DNA from: Microplitis mediator
Lineage: Eukaryota > Arthropoda > Insecta > Hymenoptera > Braconidae
DNA: 64,000 nucleotides
Direction: 5' to 3'
NCBI RefSeq assembly: GCF_029852145.1
Contig: NC_079979.1
Span: 1,024,501-1,088,500 of the forward strand
Positions 45,101-55,440 of this stretch are shown here, in pieces. The position numbers and the translations under genes were made by a program. Under the pieces are notes generated by a model. The model made no database searches, was not told the origin of the DNA, and saw only the letters and a list, made by a program, of their open reading frames with translations. Numbering within the stretch: position 1 is the stretch's first letter; each line of letters opens with the position of its first letter.

Positions 45101-47200
45101 AAATTATTAAAGTCCCGAAATCACGAATAGGGCCCAAAAATCTAAGTAAGGCCGAAATTTAAAATAATTAACAGATAAAGTTAAAAAATTAAATTTTTTA
45201 AAAAATTTATCTGCTAAGCCCTAAAATAGCCCATAATGCCTAGACTTAACAATCAGACCCTCGAGCAACAATAAGGCCCAAAATTGACTCTGAGACCCGA
45301 AATAAATATACAACTCGAAAAAAAGCTATTGAATTCCGTAAATAAGTAAAAGAACTAAATTAGTGTAAAATGAGCAAGGCCCTGAATTAAAGAATAAGAC
45401 TCAAAATCTAAATAAGGCCCAAATCAAAAACAAGTGAAAAGCAAAGAAAAATTGAAGTTTTACCAAAATTTTAACTGAATGACCCAAAAATGATATACAG
45501 GACCCAAAAATTGAAAAAATTGAAAATAAAGTTAAAGTTAAATCATTACCTAAACTATAAGTTTCCAAAATTAGCCATAAGGCCCAAATTTTTTTTTTCT
45601 ATTTTAAAAGAATGAACTAGAGATTAACTATTGAATGAAGTTCCGGTTCCGGCACGTGCAGAGCAATAGCTCAGATGTCTGACGTCTGAAGTAAAAATAA
45701 AAATAACTAATAACAAAAAGAAAGCAAAAGGGCACACAATGAAAGAGCTTTGAAGTCGAGTATAAAGAAAAGACGGTAAAGAATGGAATGAAATGAGTTT
45801 GGATGGTTGCACCTGACGTGTTGGGGGACGGCACGAACCGCCTTCTTTAACGTAGATCTTAAATCGATAGCGATGTTAATTCTTAGTTGGCGAATTGAGA
45901 GACGTAGCCACCCATCCAATGTGTCTTGAGCTCGACAAATAAGGCCCGATAATAAAAATTATTGCCTACTGATTCTACAAAAGCCAATTGAAATTTTTGA
46001 ATTATCACTTGGGCCCTACCCCACAATCTCTACGCAACAAAAACAATTGACCTATCACTTTTCGTTACAACTAACCATTTGGGCCTGATAGAGTCTTTTA
46101 CGTTAGCAACTGCTGATAGGGCCCATTTTTTATCTCACACACCTGCAATACTCACAGACACTCGATTATTCAATCTCACCCGATCTCAATTAAAATAAAT
46201 TTTTTATCAAAAATGAAAGTTACAACATTTTGGGCCTGAAATTTTTATTTTGGGCATTGTCGAGCCAGACATCTGGTTTTAGTGTGACAACGAATACACA
46301 ACTGTAAAGCTATAAATTAAATACACATATGGTGAGTATGCTCACCAGGTTTTAAAATAATATTGGGGCCTTATTTTATTGTTTTGTTTGTTGAGAAGGT
46401 ATATTGTCAGTTACCCAGCGACAGGATTACCCAAACACATGGTAACCTCATGCGATATTTAAAATTTGTTGACATTCTGGTAAAAATTATTTTGGGCCTT
46501 CTATATAATTCGGGACTTACTTAAATTTCCTTTCTTTTTTATTTCTAAATTTTTATACAGTTGATATCGTTTATTGTAAATTTTTATTCATGTTTTTACT
46601 TTCGGGCCTTATTTGCCATTTTGGGCCTTATGTTAAAATTGAGTCTTGTGTTATTTTTTACTCTTTTGTAATAAAAATTAATCATCTTATTTCAACTATC
46701 GGGTCCCGTATCTCATTCTGGAGCTTACATTATTAATAGGCCTCACGATTTGAACGTGTTAAAATTTTTAATATCAAACTTTCAATTAATAAACTTCTTG
46801 GTCCTTTTGGGCCTCATGTAAAAGAGAGAACTCTTTACAAATTTTTGGGCCTTATTGAAACTTTGGGCCTTATAGATAATTTTAAGCTTTGATGAATTCT
46901 GAAATTTATGTACATCCTCTTGGACTTCATATTTCCAATTGAGACTTATTATATATTTTTGGGCCTTGTATCTTCAAACTCTTTATCATTAACATCACAT
47001 TCAAACTGTACACTTTTTGGGCCTATACCATAATTGGGCTGGATGCCAAATTTTGGGCCTTGTAAATTTTTGGGCCTTATTATTAAAAGTTCGCCTCGTT
47101 TCCAAATTCCTCAAAATAAAATTGTTTTGTTTTTAATCATAAGGCCCAATTTAAATATGTCTAATTCCCACCTGCCTCAGATAATTTGGGCCCACAAAAT
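42115..47200. repeat. 5-kb AAGGCCCAAAA / TTTTGGGCCTT word array
   Basis: Several dozen copies of AAGGCCCAAA or its inverse, 20-100 bp apart in otherwise AT-rich DNA. The words read mainly AAGGCCCAAA at 42210-42960, mainly TTGGGCCTTA at 43500-44420, AAGGCCCAAA again at 44770-45610, and TTTGGGCCTTA at 46230-47110. Spacers are not alike, so this is not an ordinary tandem repeat. The ORFs at 43877-44174 and 45624-45919 are not accepted. Confidence 0.75.
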
Positions 47201-47944
47201 CTCAACTGCCGACTGGTTACTCGGTAGTAAAACTCTTCCCATACCACAAATAAATAAATTGAAAGAAAAAAACCATTTAGCTGCAGTAAATAATCGTAAT
47301 AACAGTTCTCGGCGTGAAAATAGCTCCAGGTCCTGACTCGGTATTTGTTGATGTATATCTTTACTACATGAGCTTACAACTTTATTATTATTTGTATTTT
47401 TTTCTCCAAAAAATTTTAATCATAATCTATCATATCAGAGGTACAGTCTTAGCATAAGAGTAGAGATTAAATTGCAGAGCGTTAAATTACAATGACAATT
47501 AGATTTAAATTTAAAAATATATATTTATTTATAAATACCCACTGTCGAGTGTAGAGTTTAGTTTAGTACAGAAGGCACAGAGTAAAATAGTGTTCTATTT
47601 AGAAATAAAACATGTGTGATGTCTTCTAAGCATACATGAAACTCGCGACTTGTAGTTTCGTGTCCCGAGTCGAGGCGAGTCGCGAGTCTAGACGGAGTTT
47701 TGCTATTTCGATTCGTGGTCATTTTCTTTTTTTATTTAAAATATACATCAATTTATGTCTTTCTTATTCTACTGATTACTCTCTCGTTGGCTTATACTTG
47801 CTTCTGTAATTAACACGTTAATTAGTTAATTATTTTAATTAATTAATGGAATTTCTTAATCTAGACTCGGATATTTTTAGTTTGAATTTAAAAAATTTAC
47901 TACTTATATTCTAATTAAAATTAAGAAACGTCATTAATCCCATT
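47201..47944. other. spacer, nothing recognised
   Basis: It includes AATAGCTCCAGG at 47319, also present at 41513 on the other side of the word array, and an ACTCGCGACT / AGTCGCGAGT pair at 47640-47690. No gene is recognised. Confidence 0.4.
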
Positions 47945-50412
47945 TTGTAGATCAGACTTTTGTCGATTCAAAAACCACCTATGAGATATGTTTTTGATAA
48001 GTAGAAGTCGAGTTATCGATTTGTATAGATTGGGCTAGATTGAAAAGAATTTTAGAGGGAACATTTTGTAGAATCTTTTAATTTTGAAATTTGAAAATTC
48101 ATAACTTGGAAAATTTTCAAGATTAAGGGACGCGGTTGGTCTCATTTGAAAGCTTATACTTTGAGCTACAAATTTTGTTGAAAAAAGATTGCTCTAGGAC
48201 CGATAGTTTCTGAGAAATTTAAATTTATATGTAATTTGATTAAATTAGAAAAATTCGAAATTTTAGTAATAAAGTTTTTTTCAACTTTGAAAATTTATAA
48301 CTTGGAAACTATCAAAAATTAAGAAACAGGATGGGGCTCATTTCAAAGATCAGATTTCAGGCTACAACTTTCATTAAAGTTTAATTGATCTAGGATCGAT
48401 AGTTCCCGAGATATTAATTATTAAAGCCAGCAGCATTTTTTACACAAAATAAAAATTGTTCCCAAATCTTTCAATAATTAAAAAAAAATTCATAACTTTT
48501 AATCTAGTCAATATTTAGGCTCGCGCTTGGTCTCATTTCAGAGCTAAGACTTGCAGCTACAATTTTTCATTCGTCCATAATTTCTCTCCGATCAATAGCT
48601 TCCGAGATATCGATTCCCAAAACTCCGAAATTTTTCCGGGTCAAATTTTTTCCTCCCGGCTCAATTTCAAAAAATCGCCAGCTCCAACCCAATCACCATT
48701 TGGCGCCATTCTAGGTTTCATTCAAAAGATCAGATCCTCGGCTACAATTTTCACAGCTGAGTCATCGAATTTCGTGAACAATTTTTCGAGATATCGAATC
48801 TCAAACACTGCGACTCTCAGATTGTCTTAATCATTAAAAAGTGCAACGCTCCGTCTTAAATTACCGTAGCTGTCCCACGCTCTCATGTTCTAAAGGAAGT
48901 CTTGAGTCTTGTATCGAGCAAGACACTAAAAATTTTATCAGACTTGATAGCAAAAAAAAAAAAAAATTCTTTTACTCCTTCAGGTAAAAAAAAAAAAAAA
49001 AAGTGTGTCCGGCAATTGGTCACGGCTATCGTGTCGATGTCACTGATTATCTCTCAAGAGGATTGAGGACAAAACAGGTGCAATAGAAACGGTATCAGTT
49101 ACAAAAGCCTTCGTTGTAATGAAAACCCTCGAAAATTTATATTTTTCTTTTCTTTTTTTTTATTTTCTTTTAACAAAAGAGCCAGCGTAGAATTTTAAGT
49201 GAAATAAATTTTGATTTATGGACAGCTCACCTGCTGGGATTAGATACTGTGTTAGTTTAGTGTGGACTCAAGTTGAGCCTAAAGATCTGGGATAGACCCA
49301 AGTCCGAAAACAGGACCCAGGAGTCGGCTCTTAAGTCCCAGGTAATTTTCTATTTTATTTTCTACGGTGAAAAAAATTTTTTTAAAATAATCGCGCCGGG
49401 TTACTTTTGTTTTGGGGACTGGGTAAGTACTTACAAGTGTAAGTGATACAATGATATTTTTCTTAGAAATTATTTAGTGGGGACTGAAATTTTTCGGTGA
49501 CGTTTAGAAATTTTCTTTAGCTTCCACTGTGAGGTCTATAGAAAATTCGATATCTCGGAAAATTGTTCACGAAATTTGATGACGCAGCTGTGAAACTTGT
49601 AGCCGAGGATTTGATCTTTTGAATGAAACCTAGAATGGCGCCAAATGGTGATTGGGTTGGAGCTGGCGATTTTTTGAAATTGAGCCGGGAGGAAAAAATT
49701 TGACCCGGAAAAATTTCGGAGTTTTGGGAATCGATATCTCGGAAGCTACTGATCGGAGAGAAATTATGGACGAATGAAAATTGTAGCTGCAAGTCTTAGC
49801 TCTGAAATGGGACCAAGCGCGAGTCTAAATATTGACTAGGTTAAAAGTTATGAATTTTTTTTTAATTATTGAAAGATTTGGGAACAATTTTTATTTTGTG
49901 TAAAAAATGCTGCTGGCTTTAATAATTAATATCTCGGGAACTATCGATCCTAGATCAATTAAACTTTAATGAAAGTTGTAGCCTGAAATCTGATCTTTGA
50001 AATGAGCCTCATCCTGTTTCTTAATTTTTGATAGTTTCCAAGTTATAAATTTTCAAAGCTGAAAAAAACTTTATTACTAAAATTTCGAATTTTTCTAATT
50101 TAATCAAATTACATTTAAATTTAAATTTCTCAGAAACTATCGGTCCTAGAGCAATCTTTTTTTAACAAAATTTGTAGCTCAAAGTATAAGCTTTCAAATG
50201 AGACCAACCGCGTCCCTTAATCTTGAAAATTTTCCAAGTTATGAATTTTCAAATTTCAAAATTAAAAGTTTATAAAAAATGTTCCCTCTAAAATTCTTCT
50301 CAATCTAGCCCAATCTATACAAATCGATAACTCGACTTCTACTCATTAAAAACATATCTCATGGGTGGTTTTTGAATCGACAAAAATCTGATCTACTAAT
50401 TGAGACCAATCA
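47945..50412. repeat. 2.5-kb inverted repeat with 0.7-kb loop
   Basis: The left arm 47945-48820 (GTAGATCAGACTTTTGTCGAT..) is inverted at 49520-50412 (..ATCGACAAAAATCTGATCTAC). The arms contain TCGATATCTCGGAAGCTA-type words. The loop (48830-49515) holds poly(A) runs and unique-looking DNA. The ORF at 49517-49792 lies in the arm and is repeat-derived. Confidence 0.8.
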
Positions 50413-50649
50413 CGTTCCTTGATTTTAGTAAGGAGCGAAGTATGAAAAAAAAGAAAAGAACAGAAATTAATTTTATATAAATTGATAACTTTCATAAAAT
50501 AATTAGTAATTGGGAAATTTTTCAACAAAATGATAAAAATTTTTTTCTTCGATTTTGCAATAAAATTTATTTATTTGTCATTTCTCATAATTTTGCTTCG
50601 ACAAAAAACTCAATAGACAAAAAAATTAAATTTTTAAATCCGCAAGTTT

Positions 50650-51381
50650 TTAGACTTTTAATTCATTTGGCCAACAAGTCCCTACATCGCTTCCCCGAGC
50701 GCAATAGTATCCGTCACAGCAATTAGAGTCTATAAAACACTGTAATTAAAATTTTTTAATTAAATTAAATAAATGATAAATGAAATTTTTTAATTTCCGC
50801 CATTGAAAATAGAAAAATTTTTTTGTTTTTTTTTTTATTTTCGATTCAATTGTCTCGTAGAAAATTAAAGTCTCTACGAAAAAAAGTTATGAAAGTTACA
50901 AAAATACTGGAAAAGTTATGGGACTTCAAACTAGAAATTTTTTTAGATTTTGTATTCCGTAGATTTCGATTTTCTATGCGACTTTTTAAATACTGTAGTA
51001 ATCGACTCGCGGCATAAGACTTTTTTGTAGCAAATTAAATTTCCTACAAAAAATTTTCTTACCCGCGAATTGATAAATTCAAAATTTGAAAAGTTATGAT
51101 AAATTTAAAATTAAAAAAAATTTTGTTTCGTCATTTTTAGTAACGAAAGCTGATCTTATTTCGTAGGTGGATTAACAGACTCGTAATTCGGGATTTTTAT
51201 CGTAAAAAATTTAATTCCTTATCAACTAGTCGGAAAAAATAGAAAATGAATGTTTTTTTTATTTTTTAAAACTAAATTTAAAAATCTTTGAACTCACATC
51301 GTCTAACTTACAATCGCCCATAACATTCACTGCGAGCCCAATGAACAAAAATATTGACATCAACAAAATAATTTTTGACAT
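50650..51381 (-). CDS. secreted inhibitor-cystine-knot-like peptide, copy 5 (2 exons)
   Basis: Exon 1 is 51298-51381 (28 codons, ending at GTGAGT) and exon 2 is 50650-50739 (29 codons plus TAA, after TTTTAATTACAG), in phase 0; 57 residues. The signal peptide is residues 1-22 or so and Cys1 is residue 24. Spacing is C-x4-C-x5-CC-x4-C-x8-C with CCxxYxC; Cys2 opens exon 2. The first five residues (MSKII) are those of copies 2 and 6. Acceptor-like TTTTAG / TTTCAG just upstream of the ATG fits a 5' UTR intron. A minus-strand AATAAA (TTTATT at 50566) follows the stop. The 558-bp intron contains the family hairpin (51006-51072). With copy 6 it forms a subgroup with the shorter second loop. Role unknown. 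Confidence 0.82.
51006..51072. repeat. intronic hairpin (CTCGCGGCATAAGAC.. / ..TTACCCGCGAA)
   Basis: CTCGCGGCATAAGACTTTTTT and GTAGCAAATT are answered by AATTTCCTACAAAAAA and TCTTACCCGCGAA. It matches the hairpins in introns of copies 1 and 4 in position and sequence style. Confidence 0.5.
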
Positions 51382-51399
51382 TTTGATTTATATTTACGA

Positions 51400-52300
51400 T
51401 TTCTGAAACTAAAACATTTATTTAACTTTAATTAATTATTCCGTCGAAACTATTGAATTTACATGAAACATCATAATGACCTTTTTTATAGAAAATTCAA
51501 TTCTCTACAATCTTCAATCTTATCATTTTTCTTATATCTCTGATAGTTTATCCGTAATTTTAAATTAAAAATAAATAACTCAATAAATCGGCTCGAATTC
51601 AAATTTTTTATGTCGGTCATAACAATCATAAATAACAGGCATACTATCAAAGATACGCGAAAAAAGTACTGAAATGAATTTGTAGGGAATAAAATTTCCT
51701 AGAAGAAAGTACTGAATTTTTTTTTCATAAGTTTAATAGTTTCAAAGTAATAATTGAAAATATAACAGCTAAAATAATTTCTAACCAGTCGTTGTTTGTC
51801 AAGAGTTTGGTAGCTTCTGGAATTCTTGTAATCAATCGGTTGCAAGCGCACTAATGAGTATCCCTAATGTTAAATTCAACTAACGTTTCGTTTATGAGCC
51901 GGTCGCTAAATGTCGTGAAACTTGCATCAGATATAAAAAGTAACAATTATCACATTGATAACGAGAACTGCGGGTAATATTTTATCGGAAATTTAAATTG
52001 CATGAGCTATCAGCCGTTAGTTTATATCGGTATTATTTTTTTTTCAAGTACAAAGTAATTATAAATAAAAACAAATTACGTAAAAATGAATATGTTTTTT
52101 TATTTAAATTTTAATGGCGATTTATATATAAATCGAGGCATCGAAGGAGTAAATCATCTTTTTAAAACGATGTTTTAACACTCCAAGGCCCACCATACTT
52201 TTAATATGTAACTTTGAATGAGCTCAATTCTTTAGCATGATTTTATTGTTATAATAATATCTGCGTTCTAAATACATAAAGATAGTTCCAGCTGATCGTG
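51400..52300. other. 5' flank of peptide copy 5
   Basis: AT-rich, with hairpin-like GTAGGGAATAAAATTTCCTA at about 51685. TATAAA on the minus strand near 52026 is a possible but distant promoter. Nothing else is recognised. Confidence 0.35.
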
Positions 52301-52307
52301 AGCGTCC

Positions 52308-52378
52308 GAGTAGCAGTGCGGCAGTGGTTGTGCTTCATATTCGTAAGGTCGTGGTTTCGAATCCCGGCGGCAGCAGAT
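52308..52378 (+). tRNA. tRNA-derived sequence (SINE head or pseudogene)
   Basis: TAGCAGTGCGGCAGTGG (A-box region) and GGTTTCGAATCC (B box, 52353) are correctly ordered with a CTTCATATTCGTAAG loop between. The T stem pairs only in part. A short T-rich run follows. Confidence 0.45.
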
Positions 52379-52461
52379 TATTTTTCAGCAGTTTTTTTTC
52401 AAATTCTTCGGCAGTTTCCGTTTTCCAGTACTTCGTTTGTATTTATTGTTCACATAAAATA

Positions 52462-53002
52462 CCCGGATGAAAAAACTTTATATGTGAAAACATATATGAT
52501 AGAATATATGAATTTTATAATGTGATATATTGTACAATATATAAAATAATATTTATATTTTTGCCGTATTAATATATGATAATATATTGAAAAAAAATAT
52601 ATTGCTAGAATATATTATCAATATATTTATCAATATATGACTTTTTATGTATGTTTTACATATATATTTTAATATATCTTTTTTATATTGACATATTATA
52701 TTGAAAGTAGTATATTAATTAATATATAGTATTTTTTATATTTTTTATATATGTTTTCCAATATATTGCGAAATATATGGTTTCCAATATATTGTAAAAT
52801 ATATGGCACTTTTTTTACTTTTCTTAGGTTATTGCCAGTAAATATAAGGTCAATGAAAAGAAGGAGAAAAAATAATAAATTTGACTTTTTTTTGTGGAAT
52901 TGTGTAGAAATTGAAAAAGTATATTGAAAAAATAAAATTTTCAATATATTGCGAAAAATATAAGTTTTAATATATTGGAAAAATATAGCTTTTCCGTGCG
53001 GG
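52462..53002. mobile_element. 541-bp MITE, CCCGGATGAAAAA termini, TA-flanked
   Basis: CCCGGATGAAAAAACTTTATA and AATATAGCTTTTCCGTGCGGG are imperfect inverse ends with TA on each side. The interior is AATATATTG/CAATATATT words. It is related to the element at 60242-61243. Confidence 0.7.
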
Positions 53003-53381
53003 TAATTAATTAATCATATACTAATAAGTCAAAGGCTCTAATTATTCAATTCGAATTTCGAATGACTTAGTACTATTCTATTCGAACGCCTACTCGTATA
53101 ACTTTAGCTATTATTATTTATATTTTAAATTTTATTATTTTTTCACTTACAACAAATTATTTATTACTAAGAAATTATTTTTGGAATTTTTAAATTTCAA
53201 ATTTTTTTCGATCATGGCAGCCATTTCTAATTAGTGGCCCTTTTTTCCCTTCTGTTTCCCTACCAATTGTACGCGATCCGATGAGAGTCTTTCTCGATCT
53301 ATAAATTTAGGCTCTGGAGGCTTATTTTACCTTTTTAAAAAGATGATTTGAAGCTAAACTTGGTAAAAGCAGACAAAGTTA
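53003..53381. other. spacer, nothing recognised
   Basis: AT-rich single-copy-looking DNA. Confidence 0.4.
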
Positions 53382-53803
53382 CACGAAAAGAAAATTATGG
53401 CAGCGGTTCCCATAATTTTGTGAAATTTTTTCCTATACCATCATAGGAATCACGACCATAAATTATGGGAGCGGTTCCTATAATTATAGGAATGTTTACC
53501 ATAATTATAGGAATAGTTTCTATAATTATGGGAATGATACCCATAACACTATAGGAATGGTTCCTATAATTATAGGAATGGTTCCTATAATTTATAGGAA
53601 TAGTTTCTATAATATTTTGGGAATCATTCCTATAATTTATGGGAATGGTTCCTATAATTTATAGGAACCATTCCCATAAGTTATAGGAACCATTCCCATA
53701 AGTTCCCATAATATTATGGGAATGGTTCCCATATTATCATGAAAAAATTAATTTAAAGAAGTGTGGTAATCACTTCTACAATACACAGAAATATTATTAT
53801 ACT

Positions 53804-53950
53804 AAGCGTCTCGTTCTCGATGATTAAATAATTGATTACCTGTAGTACTGTTAGTACGTGTCAACTACACAACGTTTAGAGTTTAAATTCAAATGCTTTT
53901 TCGCGCCAGTAGCCCTCAGCGCCTGGCGCGCACCCTAGCAGTCTCATATT
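53804..53950. repeat. left inverted terminal repeat of the DIRS-like element
   Basis: GCGTCTCGTTCTCGATGATT through CCTAGCAGTCTCATATT is the inverse of 58597-58744, near identical except for a small change at TTCTCGATG / TTCGAAGATG. Confidence 0.85.
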
Positions 53951-54049
53951 GTTTTGTTGTGTCAACAACAACGGACGTGGGTTAAAATTTTTTGTAATAA
54001 AAAACTTGATAATTTTTTATTACATCATCAAAAGATTGGATTTTTAATA

Positions 54050-55440
54050 ATGGGGAAATCCAAGAAACGTTCCCGATCAAATTCAGTGGAAAGTAGATCC
54101 CCCAAGATATCTAAAAAAGATTTACAATGCCAAATCGAGGCCATCGCCAAGAGCGTCCAAGATCTGGTAAAAGCGCAACAAGAGTTGCAGGCTACAGTTA
54201 AAGAAACTGCAGAGCAGAATAGAGGTGAGGACATTTAAAAAAAAAAAAAAAAAATATTTGCAAGGGTATATGGTTGGTGTGTCTCTTCCACACGAAGTTT
54301 CACACAGGTTATTTCCACACGAACATAACCTGATCCTCTATGGACAGAAAGTTTGATTTTTTACTTTTCTAAAGCATTATTTCCACACGAAATACAAAAA
54401 AAAAAAAAAAAAAGATAAAGAGAGAAAATCTAGCATGGAACCATCATTATAAAAAAAAAAAAAAAAAAAAAAATTTTTTTTTCTCTTCCTTTTTTGTTTA
54501 TGTGGCCTTATCTTTTATTACAGTGGAGGCCAGTATTTCCAACAAGGAAAGTATAGAACCCAATAAGGGTACTGAGACATTGACCAGTACGGCAGTAGCC
54601 GACGATTCCCGGAAGGAAGACGTAGGGGTTTTGGAAGACGGAGAAGTTCCGGAAGAGTTTTTAGTAGAGGATGAGCATGACTTGGACGATGAACTTCGTG
54701 AAGTACTTGGGGAAGAGGTTTCAAACACGAATACCTCAGTCAAGGTAAATGACAGCCTGAAAAAATGGTGGGAGACTTGGATGTCAAAGGGCTTAACTGA
54801 AGAGGTTAAGAAAGCTCTACTTAAAAAATATGTTAGAGATGGAGAATTCCGAACTGAAGCACCCAAGGTTAACCTTGAAATTCAGCGTCACTTGACTGAG
54901 ATCGCCAAAAAACGTGATGCTCACTTTACTGATACGCAAAATTGTGTAGGATCAGCGCTATCATCGTTAAGCTCAGCCATATCGATGCTGTCAGATAACT
55001 CATCAGAGGAGATTGATCAAATTACTCTGATGAAATATCTCTGGGACACGGGAAAAATCTTAAGTGATGTTTTCCACCAACAGTCAATAGCGAGAAAATC
55101 ATTTATTACTCCGACTCTGGATAAGGACATAAAGGCTACGCTAGAGGCTAGTATCCCAGATGAATGGCTTTACGGTCAGAAACTCAATGACCAGGTTAAG
55201 GATGCAAAAGCCATCGTTAAAGCGGCTGCATCTTTAAAACCTTCTGACAAACCAGTTGTCAAGAAACAGGCATTCAGGACTGCGTCTCAGGGAAACTTGA
55301 GAGGCCCACCTGCGAAGTTCAGGCAGGTGGGCAACTATCAGCAGAGGAGATTCTTCTCGAACACGAGGTACAAACCGAGATCCACGACAGGGATGGCGAA
55401 GACTTCACTGAAGCCCAGCTCAGAGAAGAACAGGAAGTAG
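54050..55440 (+). CDS. DIRS-like gag with a candidate 299-bp intron
   Basis: ATG at 54050 opens 58 codons plus one base (basic KSKKRSRS start, then a probable coiled coil near KSVQDLVKAQQELQATV). A donor G|GTGAGG at 54225 and acceptor TTTTATTACAG at 54523 would join this, in frame, to 54524-55440, giving 363 residues. The second part is acidic at first (EDEHDLDDELREV) and ends in an Arg/Gln-rich tail with QGNLRGPPAKF and QQRRFF, likely nucleic-acid binding. It would form the particle that packages the element RNA. Without splicing the first frame stops at 54238 and the second lacks a good leader. The intron contains poly(A) runs. Splicing is inferred from sites and frame only. Confidence 0.7.

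Noticed and set aside
45624..45919. Three overlapping minus-strand ORFs near 45.7 kb
   Set aside because: Different frames of the same low-complexity stretch inside the AAGGCCC word array; no consistent coding signal.
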